Of a DNA stretch of 64,000 nt, positions 46,159 to 54,283 are shown piece after piece. The notes under the pieces were generated by a model. The model made no database searches. It was given only the letters and a program-made list of their open reading frames with translations, and was not told the origin of the DNA. The position numbers were made by a program, and so were the translations under genes. Origin of the DNA: Bacteroidetes bacterium HGW-Bacteroidetes-2 (GTDB taxonomy: Bacteria > Bacteroidota > Bacteroidia > Flavobacteriales > Flavobacteriaceae). Numbering within the stretch: position 1 is the first letter of the stretch; each line of letters begins with the position of its first letter. The stretch covers positions 124,001-188,000 of the forward strand of contig PHDJ01000001.1 of assembly GCA_002842575.1 (NCBI GenBank). Reading direction: 5' to 3'.

Positions 46159-48258
46159 CTATTTTTTAACCAATATGTTTTCTCCTAAATACAATCCCAA
46201 TCTTATTTTCCAATAGGGAAGTTGTTCCTCTAGATACTCAAAAATTGGCTTTAAACTTACCTGTTCTTGATTCAATATTTCCTTCGCTTTGCGTACTTTT
46301 TCTATTTCCTCCTTTGAGATAAACGCAGACAAATCTATAGGTGCTCTCTCTTGATGCATATATTGTAAATGTCCAAAAATGGTGTCTTCTTTTAGCCCAC
46401 GCAGTGTGGCTATTTCAGATACAGACATCCCTTTATTAAACAATTGATAGCTTTGTAATTGTGTGGACACTTTTGGTTTTTCATTTTCAATATGTTCTTG
46501 GATTACTTCTAAAAATCGTTGCCCATATTTCTCGCTTTTTGCTTGTCCCACACCGCTTACTTGTAAAAATTCAAATGTGTTTGAAGGAAGAAGTGTTTCC
46601 ATATCTTTCAATGCTGCATCGCTAAAAACAATATACGCCGCAACATTTTCTTCCAAAGCTATTTTGCGTCTTAATTGTCGTAATTTTTCAAACAATCCCA
46701 TTGCTTCTGCTTTAGTAACACTATCTTTATTAGTGATTTTTTCCTTCGGTTGTAGAGATGCTAATTGCACTTTCTTGTTCTCAAAAAGTATTTTATTTGC
46801 CAAAGGAGTTAAAAGTAAACGCCCATTTTCATGAAAACGAATTTCTAAAATACCCTGATTAATCATTTGAATAATATATTGTTGAAGATCCAACCAAGAA
46901 ACATTATTAGCTGTACCATACGTTTTTAAATGTTGGTATCCTTTGTCCAAAACGTTGGCATTTTTTGCGCCGCGAAGGACATCAACTAACATTCCTAATG
47001 CCTCCTTTTCTTCTAATCGATAGATTGCTGAGCATACTTTTTGTGCTAAAACCGTACCATCAAAGAATTTTGGTGGTGTTTTACAATTATCACAATTGCC
47101 GCAGTTTTCAAAAATATGTTCACCAAAATAGTTCATTAATGCGATTCTTCGGCAGCTTAGTGCCTCTGCAAATTGTTGCATACGCTCTAGTTTTGCTAAT
47201 TGGAATTCCTTTGTAGTGGAATCTTCAATAAACTGCCGGAGTTTTACAACATCTGCAAAACTATAAAATAATAAAGTTTGTGCAGGAAGCCCATCACGTC
47301 CACTACGTCCTATTTCCTGATAATATCCCTCAATATTTTTAGGCATATTGTAGTGTATTACCCAGCGCACATTGCTTTTGTCTATACCCATTCCAAAGGC
47401 TATGGTGGCAACAATAATAGGCGTTATATCTTGTACAAAATTATCTTGAATGCGTGTACGCTCTTCGGTTTCTAATCCAGCATGATATGCCTGAGCTTTA
47501 AAGCCTTTTGCTTTTAGTTTTTCAGCAAGCATTTCTGTATTATTTCTGCTCAAGCAGTAAATTATGCCACTTTCTTCAGGACGTGAATTTAAAAACCTTA
47601 AAATCTGGTTCAAGCGGTCTGTGCCGGGTCGTACTTCTAAAAAGAGATTTTTTCGGTCAAAAGAGGCCAAGTGTTTTTTTGCTTTCGGAATGTGTAGTTG
47701 TTTTACAATATCTACTTGAGTGGCAACATCGGCAGTGGCGGTAAATGCTAAAACAGGAATTTTCGGGTAACTATCTTTTAGTTGCCCAAGTTGGGTATAT
47801 GCCGGACGAAAGTCATGACCCCAAGCAGAAATACAATGGGCTTCATCTATGGCAAATAAACTTACTTTAGCCTGAGAAAGATGTGGCAATAATAAAGGCA
47901 AACTTTCAGGGGCTACATAGAGTAGTTTTATTTTTTGGTTGTGTAGGTCATCAAGTACTTTATTTTGATGTGTACTGCTTTGGCTGCTATTATAAAATGC
48001 CGCAGAAATTCCATTTGCATGTAATGCATCTACTTGGTCTTTCATCAAGGCAATTAATGGCGAAACTACGATTGCTGTTCCAGGAAGTAAAAGTGCGGGC
48101 AACTGAAAGCAGAGCGATTTTCCACCACCAGTTGGCATAATGGCTAAAATATCGTTACCTGAAAGTATGTCCTTTATAATCGCCTCTTGATTGGGACGAA
48201 AACTATCATATCCAAAGTACTTTTTTAACAGGGTAGTTGTGTTGTCTGTTGTAATCAT
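46159..48258 (-). CDS. recQ: ATP-dependent DNA helicase RecQ
   Basis: 699 residues from MITTDNTTTLLKKYFGYDSF; the frame extends 12 codons upstream, but that start is less likely. The 3'-5' helicase acts in recombination repair. Motifs: FRPNQEAII (motif 0), MPTGGGKSLCFQLP (Walker A), DEAHCISAWGHDFRPAY (DEAH and RecQ loop), VIHYNMPKNIEGYYQEIGRS, and the zinc cluster C...NCGNCDNC. A winged-helix RQC domain follows, then an HRDC domain (AYIVFSDAALKDMETLLPSN). A C-terminal helix-turn-helix extension includes LFNKGMSVSEIATLRGL. It converges with the FG-GAP gene. The layout is that of full-length bacterial RecQ. Confidence 0.96.
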   Translation of the reverse strand: MITTDNTTTLLKKYFGYDSFRPNQEAIIKDILSGNDILAIMPTGGGKSLCFQLPALLLPGTAIVVSPLIALMKDQVDALHANGISAAFYNSSQSSTHQNKVLDDLHNQKIKLLYVAPESLPLLLPHLSQAKVSLFAIDEAHCISAWGHDFRPAYTQLGQLKDSYPKIPVLAFTATADVATQVDIVKQLHIPKAKKHLASFDRKNLFLEVRPGTDRLNQILRFLNSRPEESGIIYCLSRNNTEMLAEKLKAKGFKAQAYHAGLETEERTRIQDNFVQDITPIIVATIAFGMGIDKSNVRWVIHYNMPKNIEGYYQEIGRSGRDGLPAQTLLFYSFADVVKLRQFIEDSTTKEFQLAKLERMQQFAEALSCRRIALMNYFGEHIFENCGNCDNCKTPPKFFDGTVLAQKVCSAIYRLEEKEALGMLVDVLRGAKNANVLDKGYQHLKTYGTANNVSWLDLQQYIIQMINQGILEIRFHENGRLLLTPLANKILFENKKVQLASLQPKEKITNKDSVTKAEAMGLFEKLRQLRRKIALEENVAAYIVFSDAALKDMETLLPSNTFEFLQVSGVGQAKSEKYGQRFLEVIQEHIENEKPKVSTQLQSYQLFNKGMSVSEIATLRGLKEDTIFGHLQYMHQERAPIDLSAFISKEEIEKVRKAKEILNQEQVSLKPIFEYLEEQLPYWKIRLGLYLGENILVKK

Positions 48259-48365
48259 AATGTAAAAATAAGTTTTATTCTTTATGAATTTCATTTCTTG
48301 TAAAAAGAGGAAAGGTAATGCTTAACAATTATTACGCCTTGGATCCTTTGCGAGATTATAAAATT

Positions 48366-48743
48366 TTAAAGATTATTTACAATTCGTGTTATCCCAGTTT
48401 TAATCAAGGGTTCATTAAAGTTTATCAACATCCCTAATTTTAATCCAATTATTTTAAGATAGGTTAGTAATTGTTTAGGCTGAAGTGGAGCAAGTTTCTC
48501 AACGGATTTTATTTCAACAATTACTTTATCTTCAATTATAAAATCTGCTCTAAAACCAAGTTCCATCTTGATTTCATTCCAAAAAACTGGAATGGATTTT
48601 TGCCTTTCTACTTTTAAACCTAGTTTTGTGAGGTCATATTACAATATGGTTTAGTAAACAGATTCTAAAAGTCCCGTCCCAAGTTGCACATGAAGATTGT
48701 AGCTAACTTCACCGAGTGTTTTAACTATTTGATTTTCTGACAT
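48366..48743 (-). pseudogene. GxxExxY protein gene with two internal stop codons
   Basis: The minus-strand frame from ATG 48743 reads MSENQIVKTLGEVSYNLHVQ, LGTGLLESVY, stop at codon 31 (48651-48653), three codons, stop at codon 35 (48639-48641), then YDLTKLGLKVERQ on to GFRADFIIEDKVIVEIKSVE and INFNEPLIKTGITRIVNNL. The whole stays in one frame for 125 codons, the normal GxxExxY length. GLLESVYE is the family signature, so the first stop replaces its Glu. The downstream part alone (48366-48566) is open and may still be translated. GxxExxY proteins resemble endonuclease folds and are of unknown function. Confidence 0.85.
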
Positions 48744-48845
48744 GGTTTGTTTTTATAAGTTTCTTGCAAAGGTGCAATGTTCTAGTTAGAGCCCTGTTGT
48801 AATGTGCATTTATTACATCTTTGGATATTCTTTGGTTGACAAGGT

Positions 48846-48915
48846 AAAATTTCAAGCACCAAATTCCAAACTAAGATACTACGGCTTGGAATTTGGGTTT
48901 CAGCTTGAAAATTTT
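48846..48915. repeat. Long interrupted inverted repeat downstream of ssb
   Basis: Arms of about 24-30 nt (48846-48869 and 48886-48915) pair as AAAATTTCAAGC...CAAATTCCAA with TTGGAATTTG...GCTTGAAAATTTT, with a small bulge and a 16-nt loop. It begins 17 bp after the ssb stop and may be its 3'-end hairpin or a REP-like repeat. Apart from this, 48744-48931 has no gene I can see. Confidence 0.6.
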
Positions 48916-48931
48916 CTAGATAAAGTTTATA

Positions 48932-49264
48932 TTATTTACCCAAAAGTAACAATTCATTACACAACACTTCGGTAATGTAGCGTTTGTTACCTTCTTTGTC
49001 GTCCCAAGATCGGGTGGTTAGTTTTCCATCAATGGCTACTTCTTTGCCTTTGGTTACATAGTCTTCCACTATTTTTACCAAACCACCTTTTACAACGATG
49101 TTGTGCCATTCTGTGCGTTCTACTTTTTTGCCGTCTTTGTCTTTGTAGCTGTCATCTGTGGCTAAAGAAAATTTAGCCATTTTGTTGCCGTCGGCGAAGT
49201 TAATAATTTCAGGCTCTTGACCTAATCTTCCAATCAACTGTACTTTGTTTCTAATTGCGTTCAT
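48932..49264 (-). CDS. ssb: Short single-stranded DNA-binding protein (SSB) without acidic tail
   Basis: 110 residues: just the OB fold. It has NKVQLIGRLGQEPEI, KMAKFSLATDD, ERTEWHNIVVKGGLVKIVED, YVTKGKEVAIDGKLTTRSWD and KRYITEVLCNELLLLGK, in the usual order of bacterial SSB. It lacks the C-terminal linker and the acidic DDIPF-type tip that recruits partner proteins in replicative SSB, so it is probably a second or specialised SSB. Upstream is a divergent region with phased CGTTT boxes, and downstream a long hairpin. A promoter box is at 49368-49375, giving a leader of about 100 nt. Confidence 0.92.
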   Translation of the reverse strand: MNAIRNKVQLIGRLGQEPEIINFADGNKMAKFSLATDDSYKDKDGKKVERTEWHNIVVKGGLVKIVEDYVTKGKEVAIDGKLTTRSWDDKEGNKRYITEVLCNELLLLGK

Positions 49265-49367
49265 AATATTAAATTTTAATGGTTAAACAGTTAATACATT
49301 TTTGTTGATTCACCCAATTGCTTTTGGTTTTATATTTTTAAAAAGCGGTTGGTTTCATTCAACGGTA

Positions 49368-49375
49368 CAAACATA
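49368..49375 (-). promoter_or_regulatory. -7 box TATGTTTG for ssb
   Basis: Exact TAnnTTTG match on the minus strand, 103 bp before the ssb ATG. No clear -33 element, which fits activation from the nearby repeat array. Confidence 0.45.
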
Positions 49376-49417
49376 AAACGGCTTCCAACAAGTATTCGGT
49401 TTTTACACATTTACTGT

Positions 49418-49462
49418 CGTTTACTTTCGTTTGTAAACGTTTGTAGTCGTTTGTAAACGTTT
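49418..49462. repeat. Five CGTTT boxes at exact 10-bp spacing between ssb and the zinc-ribbon gene
   Basis: CGTTT occurs at 49418, 49428, 49438, 49448 and 49458. Two 16-bp units TCGTTTGTAAACGTTT (49427-49442 and 49447-49462) repeat with a 20-bp period, and each contains the palindrome AAACGTTT. The 389-bp region 49265-49653 otherwise holds only the two divergent promoters and AT-rich DNA. One-turn spacing places all boxes on one face of the helix, so a multimeric binding site is likely. Confidence 0.75.
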
Positions 49463-49572
49463 TTATAATTGATTATCAATAATTTATAAACTATAATTTC
49501 ATTTGAATTTTTTATGGGAATTTTCATTATAAATGATTAATTTTTATAACGCCTAAAAAAATAGCTTTTCCT

Positions 49573-49604
49573 TTTGAAAAATTTATTTTGTTTTTCTATC
49601 TTTC
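49573..49604 (+). promoter_or_regulatory. Promoter TTTG-N20-TATCTTTC of the zinc-ribbon gene
   Basis: The -33 TTTG is at 49573-49576 and the -7 box at 49597-49604 matches TAnnTTTG in 7 of 8 positions. The spacing is 20 bp, within the Bacteroidota norm. The ATG is 50 bp downstream. Confidence 0.55.
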
Positions 49605-49653
49605 GCTAGAATAAAGCCGCATTTTTTCCCTAAAAAATCTAAACAAAAACTTC

Positions 49654-50001
49654 ATGGAAAAATCTTGCATAGAATGTGGTAAAAAATTATTAGGCAGAGC
49701 CGATAAAAAATTCTGTGGTGATTATTGCAGAAACAGCTACAACAATAAATTTAAAAAAGACAATAAGAAATTAGTGCGCAACATCAATAATGCTTTGCGC
49801 AAAAACTATCATATCTTAGAATCCTTAAATCCGGAAGAGAAATCAAAGACTACAAGAGTTAAACTTCTCGCCAAAGGTTTTGACTTTACTCTTTTTACAA
49901 GCATTTACACCACAAAAATTGGGACCGTATATTATTTTGTGTATGACCAGGGCTATTTGCCTTTAGAAGGTGACTTTTTTGCATTGGTAAAAAGACAATA
50001 A
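49654..50001 (+). CDS. Small zinc-ribbon protein of unknown function
   Basis: 115 residues. The N-terminal 25 residues form a zinc ribbon: SCIECGKKL and KKFCGDYCRN give a Cx2C-x12-Cx3C pattern (Cys 5, 8, 21, 25). A basic helix (NKFKKDNKKLVRNINNALRK) follows, then an uncharacterised C-terminal domain (KGFDFTLFTSIYTTKIGTVY). The basic ribbon could bind nucleic acid. Divergent from ssb and 46 bp upstream of a small membrane protein. I know similar flavobacterial proteins only as hypothetical. Confidence 0.8.
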   Translation: MEKSCIECGKKLLGRADKKFCGDYCRNSYNNKFKKDNKKLVRNINNALRKNYHILESLNPEEKSKTTRVKLLAKGFDFTLFTSIYTTKIGTVYYFVYDQGYLPLEGDFFALVKRQ

Positions 50002-50046
50002 GAAATAGGATATAGGCAGCTATCATTAAAATTTGAGCTAAAACAA

Positions 50047-50310
50047 ATGAAAAAAGAAGAATTAGGAACTCTTAGTACCGAAGTATTAAAAAATAGGTTA
50101 AAGTCTGCAAAAGCTTTACTATTTGTTTCATTTGTGTTAGTAGCGTTATACGCAACGTATCTTCTCTATACTATTTTTACCGGCACTTGGGAACCACAAC
50201 CACCACATATTATTATTCCTGTTCTGTTTTTAGCGGTGATGCTTCCTAATTATTCTATAAGAAAAAAAATAAAAGAAGCGTTAGAAAAAAGAGGTCAAAA
50301 TAAAATATAA
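50047..50310 (+). CDS. Small two-helix membrane protein
   Basis: 87 residues. A soluble N terminus (KKEELGTLSTEVLKNRLKSA) is followed by two membrane helices (about residues 27-47 and 58-73) and a basic C-terminal tail. No Cys and no recognised domain. Begins 45 bp after the zinc-ribbon gene, so they may be cotranscribed. Confidence 0.65.
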   Translation: MKKEELGTLSTEVLKNRLKSAKALLFVSFVLVALYATYLLYTIFTGTWEPQPPHIIIPVLFLAVMLPNYSIRKKIKEALEKRGQNKI

Positions 50311-50350
50311 AATACGGAACACTAAATACTTCAACTAATTATTAAAAACG

Positions 50351-50824
50351 TTACTTATTTCTATCCCAAGTTTGAGCGTTTATTTTAAGGGAAGCTTTTA
50401 AAATGTCTTTTTGGCTAATCATACCTACTAACTTTTTGTTTTCCACTATAGGAAAACGTCTTCTTTTGGCATCTAAAAAAAGTTTAGCGGCATCAAAAAT
50501 AGAGGTGTTACCATCAATGGTTTCTACCTCTTTTATCATACAATCACCCACTTTTATATTTTCAATAGGCATGTTGTAATATTGACTATCTGAAAGTTGC
50601 TTGATGCAATCTCCTTCAGAAATCATTCCTACCAACTCATGTTTTTCATTCACAACTGGACCACCTGAAATTCGATTGTTAATTAATATCTCAATTACCT
50701 CTGGTATGGTTTGCTCTGGCCGAAAAGAGGTTAAACCAATAGACATAAAATCACGCACTTTTATGTTTTCAAATGGGGGTTTGTCTTTCCCGACAAACTT
50801 CCCCTGAAAATTTTTAATACCCAT
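50351..50824 (-). CDS. Two-CBS-domain protein
   Basis: 157 residues. Two CBS motifs fill most of the protein. CBS 1 is at about residues 22-80 (VRDFMSIGLTSFRPEQTIPE, ISGGPVVNEKHELVGMISEG). CBS 2 is at about 92-150 (VGDCMIKEVETIDGNTSIFD, RRRFPIVENKKLVGMISQKD). Such stand-alone pairs bind adenine nucleotides and regulate partner proteins. The partner is not evident. It converges with the small membrane protein gene. A near-consensus -7 box lies upstream on the minus strand, but it is weak. Confidence 0.9.
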   Translation of the reverse strand: MGIKNFQGKFVGKDKPPFENIKVRDFMSIGLTSFRPEQTIPEVIEILINNRISGGPVVNEKHELVGMISEGDCIKQLSDSQYYNMPIENIKVGDCMIKEVETIDGNTSIFDAAKLFLDAKRRRFPIVENKKLVGMISQKDILKASLKINAQTWDRNK

Positions 50825-51036
50825 AATGAAATGCTTTTACGGTGTTAGTGAGAAAGATACGTATTTTTTTTGTTTTATTTCTTAAAAGTCTCTAGTCGTA
50901 GAAATTCTGTATCTTTATTCTTACTAAAAACCAATTAATAAAGTATATTTTGACAGCAATTCAAGCCAACTTTGCATACAAAATTGTTTTAGTGCTTAAT
51001 TCTATTTCAAACATTTCATAGACATACCTTCTAAAA

Positions 51037-53367
51037 ATGAAACTAACCAATCTCTCCACCTTCGTCTCTTTTGTAGTCCTCATTGCACTTATATATTTTA
51101 GTTTTTACGTGCTTATGCCTACTAAGGTATCCACTTTAGATACCCCGGAAACAGAATTTTCTGCCGCACGCGCATTAATACATTTAGAAAAAATAACTAA
51201 AAAACCGCACTATATAGGTAGTGAAGCGCATAATGAAGTGCGCGAGTACCTCCTTACCCAACTTGAACTTATAGGATTAGAACCACAGGTGCAAGAAGGC
51301 TTTACCCTCAACAAAAAATGGGGTGTGCTTTCAAAACCTAAAAATATCTTAGCACGTATTCCGGGCAAAGAACAAGGAAAAGCACTAATGCTATTGTCAC
51401 ATTATGACAGTGCTCCACATAGTTTTTCGCATGGAGCTAGCGATGCCGGATCTGGTGTAGTTGCCATTTTAGAAGGCGTAAGAGCATATCTTGCTACCGG
51501 TGAAGTGCCAAAAAATGACATCATCATTCTCTTTAGCGATGCCGAAGAAATTGGTTTAATGGGTGCAAAACTTTTTGTGGAGGAACACCCTTGGGCGAAA
51601 GAAGTTGGCTTAGTAATCAATTTTGAAGCTCGTGGCAGTGGTGGCCCTGCAAACATGATTTTAGAAAGCAACGGCGGAAACTCAATACTTGTAAAAGAAT
51701 TTATAAAAGCAAATCCATCGAATCCAGTTGCCAGTTCGTTAATGTATAGTGTATATAAATTACTTCCTAACGACACCGACTCTACAGTTTTCAGAGAAGA
51801 AGGCGATATAGATTCTTTCTTTTTTGCTTTTATTGATGATTTTTATGATTACCACACGGTTAACGATACTTTTGAAAATTTAGACAGAAATACATTAGAA
51901 CATCAAGGCTCTTATGTGATGGCCATTTTAAACTATTTTACAAAAAGTGACTTAACCAATTTAAAAGCCGCCGAAGACTCCGTCTATTTTAACGTTCCAT
52001 TTTTAAAGATGGTTAGCTATCCTTTTAGCTGGATTGTGCCTATGCTTATCCTTGCTTGGTTACTGTTTTTTGGTGTTGTGTTTTTTGGTATTTCAAAAGT
52101 TGTTATTTCTAAAAAAGTTATATTTAGAGGGCTACTTCGTTTTGTGGGCGTACTCGTTTTGTGTGCATTACTTGCCTTTTTCGGCTGGAAGGCGATATTA
52201 AAAATTTATCCTGGCTACAAAGAAATACTTCACGGTTTTACATACAATGGGCATTTATACATAGCCGCATTTGTTTCACTTACACTTGCCATCTGTTTTT
52301 GGTTTTACCGAAATTATCACCACAAAGAAGATACAGCTAGTCTTGCTGTGGGATCACTTTTTATATGGATGCTAATAAATACTGCTATTGCTGTATATTT
52401 AAAAGGCGCTGCCTTTTTCATAATTCCTGTGTTTTTTGCCTTGCTAAGTTTATTAATTTGGATAGTACGAGAGAAAAAATCGCCTTTAGTTTTTCTCATA
52501 TTTGCTACACCGGCCGTGTTTATTTTTTCGCCATTAATACAATTTTTTTCTGTTGGTTTGGGTTTAAAAATGCTCTTCATTAGTGCGATTTTCACAGTGT
52601 TAGTATTTGGTTTATTAAGTTTACTCTTTATTTCTTTTCGAAACAAAAGAACCTTTGCGTTTGTGTTTTTATTGATTGCCATTGTATTTTTTATAGGTGC
52701 CCATTTTAAATCAGATTTTACGGAAAACCAACAGAAACCAAACAGCTTGGTGTATTTTTATGATGCCGATACCGATGAAAGTTTCTGGACAACCTATGAC
52801 CACACCTTAGATGAATGGACCAAAAATTATTTCGACAAAAACGCTAAAAAAGCCAGCGATGTCATTTCCAATGTAACTAGCAGTAAATATAGCACCGGAT
52901 ATACTTTTGCTGAAAAAGCAGAAAAACAAAAGGTTCCATTACCAGAAATATATATGCAAAGAGATACCGTAATAGGCTCTTTTAGAGAAGTACGTTTTAC
53001 GATTCATCCACAACGTAAGGTAAATCGTTTAACCCTTTTTGCCGATAAAGAAGTCGATTTTAGAGATTTTGAAGTCAACGGATTGGCACTACCAAAAAGC
53101 AACAGTAGCGAGAATGCTCTTGAAAACAGAAGTTCTACTAATTTATTGAGTTACTATGTTTCTGACAGCGACTCATTAGAAGTGTTTTATCGGGTTCAAA
53201 AAGATGTGGATGCTTCTATTATTCTTCAAGAAATTTCTTTTGATCTATTAGAAAACAAACTGTTTACCATACCCAATCGAAACAAAAACAGAATGCCCAA
53301 ACCTTTTATTACTACCGATGCAGTTATCGTTCAACTAAAAATTGGTTCAAAAAATAGGAACAATTAA
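51037..53367 (+). CDS. M28-family membrane-anchored metallopeptidase
   Basis: 776 residues. One N-terminal helix (about 9-29) precedes an M28 aminopeptidase domain: LLSHYDSAPHSFSHGASDAG (zinc His and Asp), LFSDAEEIGLMGAKLF (Glu-Glu catalytic/zinc pair), INFEARGSGGP and YHTVNDTFENLD (zinc His). The set is complete. The middle of the protein (about 325-560) carries around eight membrane helices, and the C-terminal 200 residues are a soluble beta domain. This layout resembles eukaryotic Fxna/ERMP1 proteases, with the catalytic domain outside the cytoplasm. Its stop lies in the first copy of a 42-bp tandem duplication. Confidence 0.9.
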   Translation: MKLTNLSTFVSFVVLIALIYFSFYVLMPTKVSTLDTPETEFSAARALIHLEKITKKPHYIGSEAHNEVREYLLTQLELIGLEPQVQEGFTLNKKWGVLSKPKNILARIPGKEQGKALMLLSHYDSAPHSFSHGASDAGSGVVAILEGVRAYLATGEVPKNDIIILFSDAEEIGLMGAKLFVEEHPWAKEVGLVINFEARGSGGPANMILESNGGNSILVKEFIKANPSNPVASSLMYSVYKLLPNDTDSTVFREEGDIDSFFFAFIDDFYDYHTVNDTFENLDRNTLEHQGSYVMAILNYFTKSDLTNLKAAEDSVYFNVPFLKMVSYPFSWIVPMLILAWLLFFGVVFFGISKVVISKKVIFRGLLRFVGVLVLCALLAFFGWKAILKIYPGYKEILHGFTYNGHLYIAAFVSLTLAICFWFYRNYHHKEDTASLAVGSLFIWMLINTAIAVYLKGAAFFIIPVFFALLSLLIWIVREKKSPLVFLIFATPAVFIFSPLIQFFSVGLGLKMLFISAIFTVLVFGLLSLLFISFRNKRTFAFVFLLIAIVFFIGAHFKSDFTENQQKPNSLVYFYDADTDESFWTTYDHTLDEWTKNYFDKNAKKASDVISNVTSSKYSTGYTFAEKAEKQKVPLPEIYMQRDTVIGSFREVRFTIHPQRKVNRLTLFADKEVDFRDFEVNGLALPKSNSSENALENRSSTNLLSYYVSDSDSLEVFYRVQKDVDASIILQEISFDLLENKLFTIPNRNKNRMPKPFITTDAVIVQLKIGSKNRNN

Positions 53368-53436
53368 TTTTTAAAACACACAAAACGATGCCTCAATAGG
53401 AACAATTAATTTTTAAAACACACAAAACGATGCCTC
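53353..53436 (+). repeat. Tandem 42-bp duplication covering a stop and a start codon
   Basis: Two identical 42-bp units lie head to tail (53353-53394 and 53395-53436); identity runs on for two more bases. Each unit holds the last M28 codons with the TAA, a spacer, and the ATG-CCT-C start of the next gene. The first copy creates a three-codon mini-ORF (ATG CCT CAA TAG, 53388-53399) 30 bp before the real start. No mismatch is visible, so the event looks recent. Confidence 0.95.
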
Positions 53437-54236
53437 AAAACGTTAGCATTTTAGGTTGTGGATGGTTAGGATTTCCGCTAGCTGTATCCTTGATTAAAAA
53501 AGGATACACGATTAAAGGTACTACCACTTCTTCCGGAAAACTTTCCACCCTTTCACAAGCTGGTATTTTGCCATTTTTAATTTCGGTTTCGGAAGTAAAA
53601 GTACAAGGAGATATGACCCTATTTTTAGAAGACTCAAGCATGCTCATCATCAATATACCTCCAAAAATGAGGGAAAATGCTGCTGAAAAATTCAGTAAAA
53701 AAATAAGTTTGCTTATTCCTTATATAGAGAAATCAAGCGTTACAAAAGTTATTTTTGTCAGCTCCACTTCAGTTTATGGAAATTCCATGGAAGTTATTAC
53801 AGAAGACACCCCACCAAATCCGGAAACGGAAACTGGGAAAGAATTAGTAATTTCAGAAAACATGCTTCGTAAAAACAGTTCTTTTAAAACCACCATTCTT
53901 CGTTTTGGCGGTTTAATAGGCGGAGACAGACATCCTGTTACCTATCTTGCCGGAAGAACAAATTTAAAAGATGCTCAAGCACCTGTAAATCTAATTCATC
54001 GTGAGGACTGTATTCTTATTTTAATTGAAATTTTGAAACAGGATGCCTTCGGCACTATTTTCAATGCCGTAAACCCAAACCATCCTAAGAAATCAGATTA
54101 TTACATACAAAAGGCAAAAGAGATGGGTCTGCAACCACCCACATTTGCTAAAGCCGATTCAAATGAAATTTATAAACAAGTGGATTCGGAGAATTTAAAA
54201 TCTGTTTTAAATTACTCTTTTAAAACCTCTATCTAA
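53430..54236 (+). CDS. YeeZ-like NAD(P)-dependent epimerase/dehydratase family protein
   Basis: 268 residues. The N-terminal Rossmann glycine motif is ILGCGWLGFPLAVSLIKKGY. LIINIPPKMRE and VIFVSSTSVYGNS with Tyr, then a C-terminal substrate region (ILRFGGLIGGDRHPVTYLAG, LIHREDCILILIEIL, FNAVNPNHPKKSDYY), match SDR-extended proteins of the YeeZ type. The substrate is unknown. It starts 62 bp after the M28 stop, inside the second copy of the 42-bp repeat; the start at 53430 is the only one that continues the reading frame. Confidence 0.88.
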   Translation: MPQNVSILGCGWLGFPLAVSLIKKGYTIKGTTTSSGKLSTLSQAGILPFLISVSEVKVQGDMTLFLEDSSMLIINIPPKMRENAAEKFSKKISLLIPYIEKSSVTKVIFVSSTSVYGNSMEVITEDTPPNPETETGKELVISENMLRKNSSFKTTILRFGGLIGGDRHPVTYLAGRTNLKDAQAPVNLIHREDCILILIEILKQDAFGTIFNAVNPNHPKKSDYYIQKAKEMGLQPPTFAKADSNEIYKQVDSENLKSVLNYSFKTSI

Positions 54237-54283
54237 GGAAGGGTGTTTTTATAGGTCTTTTTGTGGTATCAGAATTGCTAAAC

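Noticed and set aside
46463-48140. Several plus-strand open frames opposite recQ
   Set aside because: They cover conserved RecQ motifs on the other strand and have unlike, low-complexity translations; no evidence for real genes.
49417-49462. CRISPR array or plasmid iterons
   Set aside because: Repeats are only 5-16 bp with a 10/20-bp period and no unique spacers, there are no cas genes, and no replication initiator gene is nearby. I report it only as a phased repeat.
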